A model generated the notes under the pieces. It was not told the DNA's origin, made no database searches, and saw nothing but the letters and a program-made list of their open reading frames with translations. The translations under genes were made by a program, and so were the position numbers. A stretch of DNA of 64,000 nucleotides from Novipirellula aureliae (GTDB taxonomy: Bacteria > Planctomycetota > Planctomycetia > Pirellulales > Pirellulaceae): NCBI RefSeq assembly GCF_007860185.1, contig NZ_SJPY01000001.1, positions 705,132 to 769,131 on the forward strand, given 5' to 3'. This document shows, piece by piece, positions 52,140-59,646 of the stretch. Each line of letters opens with the position of its first letter. The first letter of the stretch is position 1.

Positions 52140-53317
52140 GGTGAATCCGAGGCTTCAGCTGCAGGTTCCGGCTCTGCTGTAGGTTCTGGCTCTGCTGCAG
52201 GTTCTGGCTCAGCTGTAGGTTCCGGCTCTGCTGTAGGTTCTGGCTCTGCTGCAGGTTCCGGCTCTGCTGTAGGTTCCGGCTCTGCTGTAGGTTCCGGCTC
52301 AGCTGTAGGTTCTGGCTCTGCTGCAGGTTCTGGCTCTGCTGTAGGTTCCGGCTCAGCTGTAGGTTCCGGCTCAGCTGTAGGTTCCGGCTCTGCTGCAGGT
52401 TCTGGATCAGCTGCAGGTTCTGGATCAGCTGTAGGTTCTGGATCAGCTGCAGGTTCCGGTTCTGCTGCAGGTTCGAGTTCCATCGCTGGATCGGCTTCTG
52501 CCTCGGTTTCACTGCCTTGCAATTCCATTTCGCCTTGTTCAGCAGGAGCATCGGTTTCGGAAATGTCGGCGTCTTCGGGTAGATTCAAACCATCGGCTGG
52601 TTCCTCTTCACTCTCGCCACCTTCTAGTTCCATCATGCTCATATCGGGCGAATCGGGTAGTGCGGCTCCACTTGGCAAGGATGGTGGCAAGGCTGGATCA
52701 GCAGGCGTGAAATCTTGGTCTGCGAACCAGCTCAAGAATGCCTGGATTTCGGGTTTATTGAGGGCGGTGATACGATCTTGGCAAGCCTGGGCCATCCCCT
52801 TGGATTCGCCAATTTTGATGCAATCTTCGTAAAGGGAGATCGCTTCGTCGATGTTGCCGAGTGATTCGGCGACACGAGCCATCCCGAAAGTCGCTCGTGA
52901 GCGGATCAGTTCGTTATGATCGCCATCGATCGCGGATTGAAATGCTTTGTTTGCATCTTCCAATTGTGTGACAGCGTCTTCACGACTTAAAAACAAGGCT
53001 TGGGTGCCTTGAGCCAACAATTGGCTGCCACGTTGCAATTCAGCCCATGCTGCAGCAGGAGTCCCGGGATAGCGAACGGGAACCTGCTCGAGTGCTGCCG
53101 GATCTTGAGCGTCCGTTTCCTGCATCAAGCTAAGTGTCGCATCGCTGCGCTCGCCGGTCACCTTGCTGCTATAGAGTGAAAAACCGATTGCTACGACAAA
53201 GAGTGCGACGACTCCGAACCCGATCGGTTTGGAATAGGGCTCGATCCAACCATTGATTCTGCCTAGGTAGTAGGCCAAGTAGTTTTCTTGTAATTCGTGT
53301 CGTCGTTCGCTTTTCAT
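52136..53317 (-). CDS. Membrane TPR-like protein with long Pro-Glu repeat tail
   Basis: 393 residues. One transmembrane helix (IGFGVVALFVVAIGFSLYS, ~residues 32-51) is followed by a TPR-like helical part (TPAAAWAELQRGSQLLAQG, RATFGMARVAESLGNIDEAI), as in YfgM/TPR_21 proteins. An acidic region then leads to a C-terminal tail of about 17 PEPxAx hexapeptides coded by an 18-bp minisatellite. The last bases overlap rluD (ATGA). YfgM-like proteins work near the secretion machinery, but that is only a suggestion here. Confidence 0.87.
   Translation of the reverse strand: MKSERRHELQENYLAYYLGRINGWIEPYSKPIGFGVVALFVVAIGFSLYSSKVTGERSDATLSLMQETDAQDPAALEQVPVRYPGTPAAAWAELQRGSQLLAQGTQALFLSREDAVTQLEDANKAFQSAIDGDHNELIRSRATFGMARVAESLGNIDEAISLYEDCIKIGESKGMAQACQDRITALNKPEIQAFLSWFADQDFTPADPALPPSLPSGAALPDSPDMSMMELEGGESEEEPADGLNLPEDADISETDAPAEQGEMELQGSETEAEADPAMELEPAAEPEPAADPEPTADPEPAADPEPAAEPEPTAEPEPTAEPEPTAEPEPAAEPEPTAEPEPTAEPEPTAEPEPAAEPEPTAEPEPTAEPEPAAEPEPTAEPEPAAEASDSP
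52145..52480 (-). repeat. 18-bp minisatellite coding PEPTAE-type repeats
   Basis: About 17 copies of GGTTCYGGCTCWGCTGYA encode the Pro/Glu/Ala/Thr tail. On the opposite strand the same repeats create long Gly/Ser/Ala frames that are not genes. Confidence 0.92.
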
Positions 53318-53407
53318 TGCGTTTTCTTAATAAAGGCTTCAGTCGTAGCTGGAATGACGCAACCGCTTCGGAGTGCGTTCGTTTCCACGGAAGTATAGAA
53401 ATTACAG

Positions 53408-53905
53408 TCACTTAGCGTCAATAGAGTGTGCATCGAGCTTTTCGCTGAGCAAACGTGATGCCTCGACTCGCATCCGCAGCACCAATTCCGCTTGCTTGTC
53501 TCGAGAATCCGTGTCCTGAGGGTTGCAGGCCTGTTCGAGCAGCCGAGCGGCTCGCAGTAGAGCTTCGGCGGTTTTTGCAGCGTGGGCAAGAGAGGGGTCC
53601 GCAGGAGAGAGGGCGGAAACAGCGAGTGGAGTCTTCTTCGCCGTTTCGCTCTTTGGCTCGATCAATGCCCCATTCGCTGGATCGAGCGACGACCCATCGA
53701 GAACGCTACCCTGTTGACGAATGATCTGCAAAATGTCGTCCAAGATCGGATCATTTGAGTTCGAATCGCTTTGCGGGTTCTCGAGCAGGCTACGGATTTT
53801 CTCTTCGGCAGCCGCTTTTCTCGGCGCTGGCGGGTCGGCAATCAGCGAGCCACTCGAAACTGCCAAGCCAATGGCGGAGACAAGAAGGAATCGAGTAAAA
53901 ATCAT
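53408..53905 (-). CDS. Small secreted helical protein
   Basis: 165 residues from ATG 53905 (MIFTRFLLV), giving a signal peptide FLLVSAIGLAVSSGSLIA before DPP. The mature part is helical and acidic with two likely helix bundles (EEKIRSLLENP, AEALLRAARLLEQACNPQ). Longer in-frame start at 53962 has no signal-like N-terminus. No family recognised. Confidence 0.7.
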   Translation of the reverse strand: MIFTRFLLVSAIGLAVSSGSLIADPPAPRKAAAEEKIRSLLENPQSDSNSNDPILDDILQIIRQQGSVLDGSSLDPANGALIEPKSETAKKTPLAVSALSPADPSLAHAAKTAEALLRAARLLEQACNPQDTDSRDKQAELVLRMRVEASRLLSEKLDAHSIDAK

Positions 53906-53989
53906 GAGCAAAGTCTTTAAGCTGATTAGGGCGGAGCAAAAGTCAGTGTTGCTGAGCGACATCGCGGCGTTCGCCGCCTAAGAGCAAGA

Positions 53990-54709
53990 CTAAGCCGCCT
54001 TCGGTTCCCGAACTTCCTGCTGCTGAATCCCGTCCTGCTGCTGAACTTTGCGAGGAACCAGGTACGCTGCCTCGCTCGGGTCGTAGGTTTTTTCGAGTCG
54101 TTGCAGTTCCCTTTCAATCCGTAGCGTAAAGGATTCGATCGACTCATTTTCATCGATGAACATCGGGACGCCAAAGTAAGCGTCAATCCTTGAGAATGGT
54201 AGCGGAAATTGTAGCCGATCCCAAGTTGACTTCATAATAATCCGACGCGACGGGATGATGACCGCCGGGATGACTGCCGCACCGGTTTGTTTTCCCAGCA
54301 TGGCAATACCGCCCGAAACTTGGCCGCGTGGCCCACTCGGTCCGTCAACCGCAATCGTGGCGATCTTCCCCTCTTTGACTTTGCGAATCATTTGATTTAG
54401 CGCCGTTGTGCCTCCCTTTCGAGCACCGCCGGTGCTGCCGCGAACGGGGATATGTCCGCAAAATCGCAAAACCGGGTCGACGATTTCCCCGTCGGCCGAC
54501 CGCGAGACCATTGCTACCAATTGCCGCTCGCAAGCCATCGATCCAGCGAGTTGTTGGGCGTGTAGAGAAGCGTACGCATGTCCAATGCCGCGAGCATCAA
54601 GTTGTTCGCGGGGGTCGTGGTGGTATCGGTACCGACAGGTGCGGCGGAGGATCGTGATTATCAAACCAACCGCATAGCCAAACCATTTTGCTGCTATTTT
54701 CTTCATCAT
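53990..54709 (-). CDS. DUF374 lysophospholipid acyltransferase-like protein
   Basis: 239 residues. An N-terminal hydrophobic segment (WFGYAVGLIITILRRTC) is followed by the acyltransferase-type core (YASLHAQQLAGSMAC with the catalytic-type His, SADGEIVDPVLRFCGHIPVR, and VDGPSGPRGQVSGGIAMLGK, the DUF374 signature). Members are thought to acylate a lipid, possibly lipid A. ATG at 54709 or 54706. Confidence 0.88.
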   Translation of the reverse strand: MMKKIAAKWFGYAVGLIITILRRTCRYRYHHDPREQLDARGIGHAYASLHAQQLAGSMACERQLVAMVSRSADGEIVDPVLRFCGHIPVRGSTGGARKGGTTALNQMIRKVKEGKIATIAVDGPSGPRGQVSGGIAMLGKQTGAAVIPAVIIPSRRIIMKSTWDRLQFPLPFSRIDAYFGVPMFIDENESIESFTLRIERELQRLEKTYDPSEAAYLVPRKVQQQDGIQQQEVREPKAA

Positions 54710-54953
54710 GCTTCTACACGCAGTATTGCCAGATTGGGGGGGACACGTTGTCGCTAATTCGATAAGCTGGAATCCAGATATACGTTTTTAAGAAAACGAG
54801 CGATATACCGAAAATGGACGACGATCTGCTGGGGTGCATGACCGGGTTTGTGGGGAAGATTGGCCTGGGCTCAAATTGACATGGGATTTACAATAGGAGA
54901 CGTGCAGCCCGGAAGGCTGGGAGTTTTAGAGAACACATTTTAGGTAAATTGCC
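54710..54953. other. Intergenic region before the GxxExxY repeat locus
   Basis: About 240 bases with TTGACA at ~54875, a small hairpin CAGCC/GGCTG at ~54905-54919 and no gene. Confidence 0.4.
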
Positions 54954-55019
54954 ATGGAATCGGCCTCCAACAGTCCCTCGGCGGACGAAATTGCTAGCCT
55001 CGTTGAATACTCCTTTTGA
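54954..55019 (+). pseudogene. Possible gene stump cut by the repeat locus
   Basis: ATG 54954 opens a short frame (MESASNSPSADEIASLVE) that reads like a normal protein start until the first bases of the repeated unit (AATACTCC at ~55006), where a stop follows at once. It may be the 5' end of a gene destroyed by the element, but 18 residues do not identify it. Confidence 0.3.
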
Positions 55020-55233
55020 ATTTCAAAAACGGAATACACTACCCACAAATTATAGGCGGATATGTGTAGTACTTTCGGCAGACTTGTTGATTTTGACCGC
55101 TAATGCACGCTGATCGACGCTAATGAAACCCATTCCAAAATGGTCTCCTGTTTGATTAGCGTTCATTCGCGTCGATTAGCGGTTCCCATCCCAATCCACA
55201 GAGCATACGAATTAACCGTTCCACACACACGAC

Positions 55234-55653
55234 TCACAGAAACTCAGACAAAATAAAACGCTTGTATTCCAGTTTCTTGATTGGACCAAAGTTGACCAAA
55301 TAACCAACGGAGCTGCGACTGATTCGCATATAATTGATCAATTGTGCTTCGTGTTCGGAACCGATTTCTGATGTCGCTTTCAATTCGACAACGACCTTCT
55401 CGAAAACGCACAGGTCAGGAACGTAGCGTTTCTTTAATTTGCGTTGCTTGTAGTGAATCTCAAGTTCTTGCTTTCGACGGAACATTATTCCGCGAAGCTC
55501 AAGTTCAATCTCCAGGCTTTCTTGATAGATTTCTTCAAGCAGGCCACCGCCCAAAACGTTGTGAACCTCAAAGGCGGCAGCCATAAAATCGTATCCTTCT
55601 TGCGCAAATGGGCTTTGTTGTTCAGGCACCAAAATACTCCTTTTGAATTTCAA
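55234..55653 (-). CDS. GxxExxY-family protein (PD-(D/E)xK nuclease fold)
   Basis: 139 residues, intact. Motif GLLEEIYQESLEIEL gives GxxExxY; the catalytic-type site is VPDLCVFEKVVVELKATSEI (PD...ELK), followed by AQLINYMRISRSSVGYLVNF. ATG 55653 lies inside the repeat unit. It is only distantly similar to the protein at 43910-44302 except at the motifs. The two truncated relatives downstream derive from it. Confidence 0.92.
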   Translation of the reverse strand: MKFKRSILVPEQQSPFAQEGYDFMAAAFEVHNVLGGGLLEEIYQESLEIELELRGIMFRRKQELEIHYKQRKLKKRYVPDLCVFEKVVVELKATSEIGSEHEAQLINYMRISRSSVGYLVNFGPIKKLEYKRFILSEFL

Positions 55654-55863
55654 AAACGGAATACACTACCCACAAATTATAGGCGGATATGCGTAGTGCA
55701 TTCGGCAGACTTGTTGATTTTGACCGCTAATGCACACTGATCGACGCTAATGAAACCCACTTCAAAATGGTCTTCCATATTTGATTAGCGTTCATTAGCG
55801 TCGATTAGCGGTTTCCCATCCCAATCCACAGAGCACATGAATTAACCGTTCCACACACACGAC

Positions 55864-56094
55864 TCACAGAAACTCAGACAAAATAAAACGCTTGTATTCC
55901 AGTTTCTTGATTGGACCAAAGTTGACCAAATAACCAACGGAGCTGCGACTGATTCGCATATAGTTGATCAATTGTGCTTCGTGTTCGGCACCCAAAACGT
56001 TGTGAACCTCAAAGGTGGCAGCCATAAAATCGTATCCTTCTTGCGCAAATGGGCTTTGTTGTTCAGACACCAAAATGCTCCCTTTGAATTTCAA
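55864..56094 (-). pseudogene. GxxExxY gene copy 2, in-frame core deletion
   Basis: Same N-terminus (MKFKGSILVSEQQSPFAQEG) and C-terminus (AEHEAQLINYMRISRSS) as the intact gene, but 189 bases are missing between NVLG and EHEAQ. This removes the GxxExxY motif and the PD...ExK site in frame, leaving 76 codons. It may be a simple relic or a short expressed peptide. Confidence 0.9.
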
Positions 56095-56304
56095 AAATGG
56101 AATACACTATCCACAAATTATAGGCGTATATGCGTAATACATTCGGCAGACTTGTTGATTTTGACCGCTAATTCACGCTGATCGACGCTAATGAAACCCA
56201 CTTCAAAATGGTCTTCCATATTTGATTAGCGTTCATTAGCGTCGATTAGCGGTTTCCCATCCCAATCCACAGAGCACATGAATTAACCGTTCCACACACA
56301 CGAC

Positions 56305-56535
56305 TCACAGAAACTCAGACAAAATAAAACGCTTGTATTCCAGTTTGTTGATTGGACCAAAGTTGACCAAATAACCACCGGAGCTGCGACTGATTCGCAT
56401 ATAGTTGATCAATTGTGCTTCGTGTTCGGCACCCAAAACGTTGTGAACCTCAAAGGCGGCAGCCATAAAATCGTATCCTTCTTGCGCAAATGGGCTTTGT
56501 TGTTCAGACACCAAAATACTCCTTTTGAATTTCAA
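56305..56535 (-). pseudogene. GxxExxY gene copy 3, same in-frame core deletion
   Basis: 76 codons with exactly the same deletion junction as copy 2 and only a few substitutions (for example KNP/KK changes near VNFGPINKLEYK). Copies 2 and 3 therefore come from one deletion followed by duplication of the whole unit. Confidence 0.9.
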
Positions 56536-56709
56536 AAACGGAATACACTATCCACAAATTATAGGCGGATATGTGTAGTACTTTCGGCAGACTTGTTGAT
56601 TTTGACCGCTAATGCACACTGATCGACGCTAATGAAACCCACTTCAAAATGGTCTCCTGTTTGATTAGCGTTCATTAGCGTCGATTAGCGGTTTCCCATC
56701 CCAATCCAC

Positions 56710-57635
56710 AATCTTCGCGATCTGCCGACGCCTCCGCTGGTCCAAAGCCCAAAATGTCCGCACTGTTCGCTTTCCTCGATCTGCCTGCCCGACGAAACCA
56801 ACCGCTGTCGGCCAGGGCAAGCCGAAAGACGTGCACCGACGCGGTTGCCTGCTACGCCTCGCGATGACCAGCGACCGCTCTACTTGAACACGCAAGGACT
56901 TTGGGTCGGCAAAACGGGCGAGATCTTGCCAGTGAAAGAAAATGGAAAAGTCGTTCAAGAGGTACTTTTGCGAGAGATCAACCAAGTCAACCTGTTTGGC
57001 AATATCCAACTTTCGACGCAAGCGATCGTGCCGAGCGAACCGAAGAGCTGCTAGGGTTTGAAGGAACCGCCGCTCGACTCTACTTCCAGAGTTTTGCGGG
57101 GATGCTTCGTCCAGGCGACCAACCGGCGAACTCCGACGCTGCGTTGAACGGACCGGCGCAATGGTGTTTCGATTTCAACGGGCGCAACCGCCGACCGCCA
57201 CGTGATCCGGTCAACGCGATGTTATCGATGGCCTACACCCTGTTGGCCAAGGAGCTCACGGTCATCGCTGCCTCTGTCGGCCTCGATCCATACTTAGGCT
57301 TCTATCATCAACCTCGCCCTGGTCGCCCGGCGATGGCGCTGGATTTGATGGAGCCTTTCCGTCCCTTGATCGCCGAATCCGTCGTGCTTTCGGCAGTGAA
57401 CAATCGAATGTTGACACCCGAGCACTTCCTGGCGGCTGGGAAATCAGTCACCATGTCTCAATCGGGTCGCAAAGCGTTCTTCCGAGCGTATGAGTTACGG
57501 ATGGACCAATTGGTCACGCACCCGTTGTTTGACTACCGAGTCAGTTATCGAAGATTGCTGGAAATTCAGACTCGTTTAATGTCACAAATGATACGAGGTG
57601 AGATTGATACATTTCCAGTTTTCGTGACTCGATAG
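56710..57635 (+). pseudogene. cas4-cas1: Decayed cas4-cas1 fusion gene
   Basis: Right after the repeat unit the frame opens in the C-terminal end of Cas4 (SPKCPHCSLSSICLPDE, the last Fe-S Cys set), then the Cas1 N-terminus (PLYLNTQGLWVGKTGEILPV, then VLLREINQVNLFGNIQLSTQ). About 75-80 codons of the usual Cas1 centre are then missing and the frame shifts (stop at 57054). The C-terminal half continues in another frame (LLGFEGTAARLYFQSFAGML, then FNGRNRRPPRDPVNAMLSMA, GFYHQPRPGRPAMALDLMEP) to its natural end. Metal-site residues Glu (in GFEGTAARL), His (GFYHQ) and Asp (LDLME) remain. The Cas4-Cas1 fusion is typical of type I-U (I-G). Neither Cas4's start nor cas2 is present. Confidence 0.93.
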
Positions 57636-57852
57636 AGAGAGAGCGAATCGCAATCCTTTTTTGTTCTGGTGTGGATGCGAGTGGTCGAGTGCTGCTGAAA
57701 CCCCCGCCATCACTCGCAGATTGCAACTTCATTCCTCAACACGAGTTACGAACGGGGTAATGTCTCAAGCAGCCTTCTGCACGGCCTCCACGCCGAACCG
57801 CTCGCAAGCTTGTGTTAAGCGTTTGTTATTTGTAAACTCAAATCACAGGTCT
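57636..57852 (+). promoter_or_regulatory. Probable CRISPR leader
   Basis: About 215 bases between the Cas1 end and the first repeat, on the side of the perfect repeats. No cas2 frame is detectable. It should hold the array promoter, though no clear -35/-10 is seen. Confidence 0.6.
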
Positions 57853-58905
57853 CTTTCCGCGTTCGAAAGAACGCGGCCTCATTGAAGCGCTGCGGTTGCA
57901 CAGGCTGTATCCGAAACAAGCGACACTTTCCGCGTTCGAAAGAACGCGGCCTCATTGAAGCACTGCTGTTTCGCTCACAATTTCTCACGTTACTTGCCTT
58001 TCCGCGTTCGAAAGAACGCGGCCTCATTGAAGCTGACTTGTCGGTTCGCTATCAGATCCAGCCGATTTACTTTCCGCGTTCGAAAGAACGCGGCCTCATT
58101 GAAGCCGAACCAAGTCGGTGCGAGTGTACTCGTCCTTGACGGCTTTCCGCGTTCGAAAGAACGCGGCCTCATTGAAGCTGAGACGACACAATGGCCGGAA
58201 CAATCACAGTCAGCTTTCCGCGTTCGAAAGAACGCGGCCTCATTGAAGCATTGAAAAGATACCTGTTGAAGGTTCATATCCTGCCTTTCCGCGTTCGAAA
58301 GAACGCGGCCTCATTGAAGCGAGCGGGCGGGCGTAGCGGAAAGCCCGCTCTAATGCCTTTCCGCGTTCGAAAGAACGCGGCCTCATTGAAGCACAAACGT
58401 ATTCTTCAGGGGTCGCTTTGTCTAAAATCTTTCCGCGTTCGAAAGAACGCGGCCTCATTGAAGCGCTTCGATTTGAACGCAGTAACTTAATGCCGGTGTG
58501 CCCTTTCCGCGTTCGAAAGAACGCGGCCTCATTGAAGCGTGAGAGAGGTCAACGCGGTGTCCACCAGTCCGCGACTTTCCGCGTTCGAAAGAACGCGGCC
58601 TCATTGAAGCTCGTCGGACCTGCAATCATATGTCGATCGGATTGCCGCGCTTTCCGCGTTCGAAAGAACGCGGCCTCATTGAAGCCAACGCCCGCTCAGT
58701 GGCTTGGTTACTGAGACCCTGAGCTTTCCGCGTTCGAAAGAACGCGGCCTCATTGAAGCAATTCCTGCGGTCCAGACGAACCCGACGTTTTCTTGTCCTT
58801 TCCGCGTTCGAAAGAATGCGGACTCATTGAAGCCCATCACAGGCTAGAAGCCTGTGCCACGCAATTCGGCTTTTCGCGTTGGAAAGGTGCGGTCTCGTTG
58901 AAACA
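57853..58905 (+). CRISPR. CRISPR array, 13 identical plus 2 decayed 36-bp repeats
   Basis: The repeats start at 57853, 57926, 57998, 58070, 58143, 58214, 58285, 58357, 58429, 58503, 58575, 58650 and 58724 (identical), then 58798 (two changes) and 58870 (strongly changed). Each is CTTT, CCGCGTTC-GAAA-GAACGCGG, then CCTCATTGAAGC: an 8-bp perfect stem with GAAA loop and an ATTGAAGC 3' end. The 14 spacers are 35-39 bases and all different. Decayed repeats at the right place the leader on the left, next to the cas relic. Short open frames in the array are artefacts. Confidence 0.97.
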
Positions 58906-59019
58906 CGGAGGAACTCTCTGCAAAATAAAAGAAATGCTATCCTCGTCCTTCGGTTCTCAGCCACGTGTCGCACCGGGCTGCCAGTGTTTGTTTCGGATGA
59001 TAATGATGCTCCAGCGAGA

Positions 59020-59208
59020 TTAGTTGATTTTTTCGTCGTTGCTTTCGTCACCGCTGGATGGTTGGATCGGTTTTTCGTCGACTAACAATCGCACCGATGG
59101 CGTTTGCAGGTCGTCGAATTGGCCTCGACGGATCGACCACACGCATGCAATCAACGCTGACGCGCCGAGTGCTAACGCGACCGGCAATGCGACCGTCAAT
59201 ACGCTCAT
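59020..59208 (-). CDS. ccoS: CcoS, cbb3-type cytochrome oxidase assembly protein
   Basis: 62 residues. A transmembrane helix (VLTVALPVALALGASALIAC) followed by WSIRRGQFDDLQTPSVRLL, the CcoS signature (RxGQFDDLxTPxxR). Start ATG 59208; a longer frame from 59346 adds unrelated residues. It helps insert the cofactors of cbb3 oxidase. The ccoNOP and ccoGI genes are not next to it, at least to the right or left within the window. Confidence 0.9.
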   Translation of the reverse strand: MSVLTVALPVALALGASALIACVWSIRRGQFDDLQTPSVRLLVDEKPIQPSSGDESNDEKIN

Positions 59209-59646
59209 CGTAGGGTTCTCTTTTGGAGGGAGTTCTAGAACAGCCAGAGCAAAATACCGGCGGTAAGGAACTATAGTCTGGAAATGGGTTTCCTTCAAAC
59301 CAGATTCCGTCGTCGAGCCTCGCCGAAGACTCGCAAGATCGCCCACTTTGCCGCTTTGTTCGGCTCGGTTTGTCCGTCTCGGTTTGTCCGTCTCGGAGAG
59401 ACGGACCTACTTGCTTTGATTTTATTGCTCGGTTCTTTGGGCGGGGAGCTTCGCTCGGAGGGGTGAAAACCGGACCTGAGCCAATCGGCGGACGCTGTCA
59501 GCTCGGAGAGCTGAGCGATACTTTTGGGCGTTCTGGAGTACCATCGCGGAAAGTGCTCAAAAATGCTATACTTTGCGGCTTACGAAATGTCCCATTGGGG
59601 GCGTTTTTTCCCGTGTAAATTCAAGTGTTTTTGACTCGGACTTTCC
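59209..59646. other. Upstream region of gyrB
   Basis: About 440 bases between divergent ccoS and gyrB with no supported gene. It contains a REP-family palindrome at 59386-59406 and repeated TGTCCGTCTCGGTT pieces. Confidence 0.5.
59386..59406. repeat. REP palindrome GTCCGTCT-CGGAG-AGACGGAC
   Basis: Perfect eight-base arms with five-base loop; related to the elements at 38651 and 50201. A partial copy (GTCCGTCTCGG) precedes it. Confidence 0.75.

Larger units (their letters stand above)
55006..56709. repeat. Second GxxExxY-palindrome array, four unit copies
   Basis: Four copies of a unit begin near 55006, 55633, 56076 and 56516 (AATACTCCTTTTGAATTTC and variant). Each has a palindrome (left arm GACCGCTAATGCACGCTGAT and on to CGACGCTAATGAAACC; right arm GATTAGCGTTCATT...GATTAGCGG) and, in the first three, a minus-strand GxxExxY gene copy. 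Unit 1 is ~627 bp with the full gene; units 2 and 3 are ~440 bp with the deleted gene; unit 4 stops abruptly at 56709 after AATCCACA inside cas4-cas1. The CGCTAAT submotifs match those of the array at 42257. Confidence 0.9.

Noticed and set aside
51582..52832. Long plus-strand frame with Ala-Gly-Ser-Gly-Ser repeats
   Set aside because: It is the reverse strand of rluD and the PEPTAE minisatellite; the minus-strand genes have clear domains.
57636..57852. cas2 remnant after cas1
   Set aside because: I searched all frames for a Cas2-like start (strand with YDI and the later ferredoxin-like strands) and found nothing convincing.
57882..58714. Several 60-100 residue frames with repeated ERGLIEA or NAASLK words
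   Set aside because: They are translations of the CRISPR repeats.
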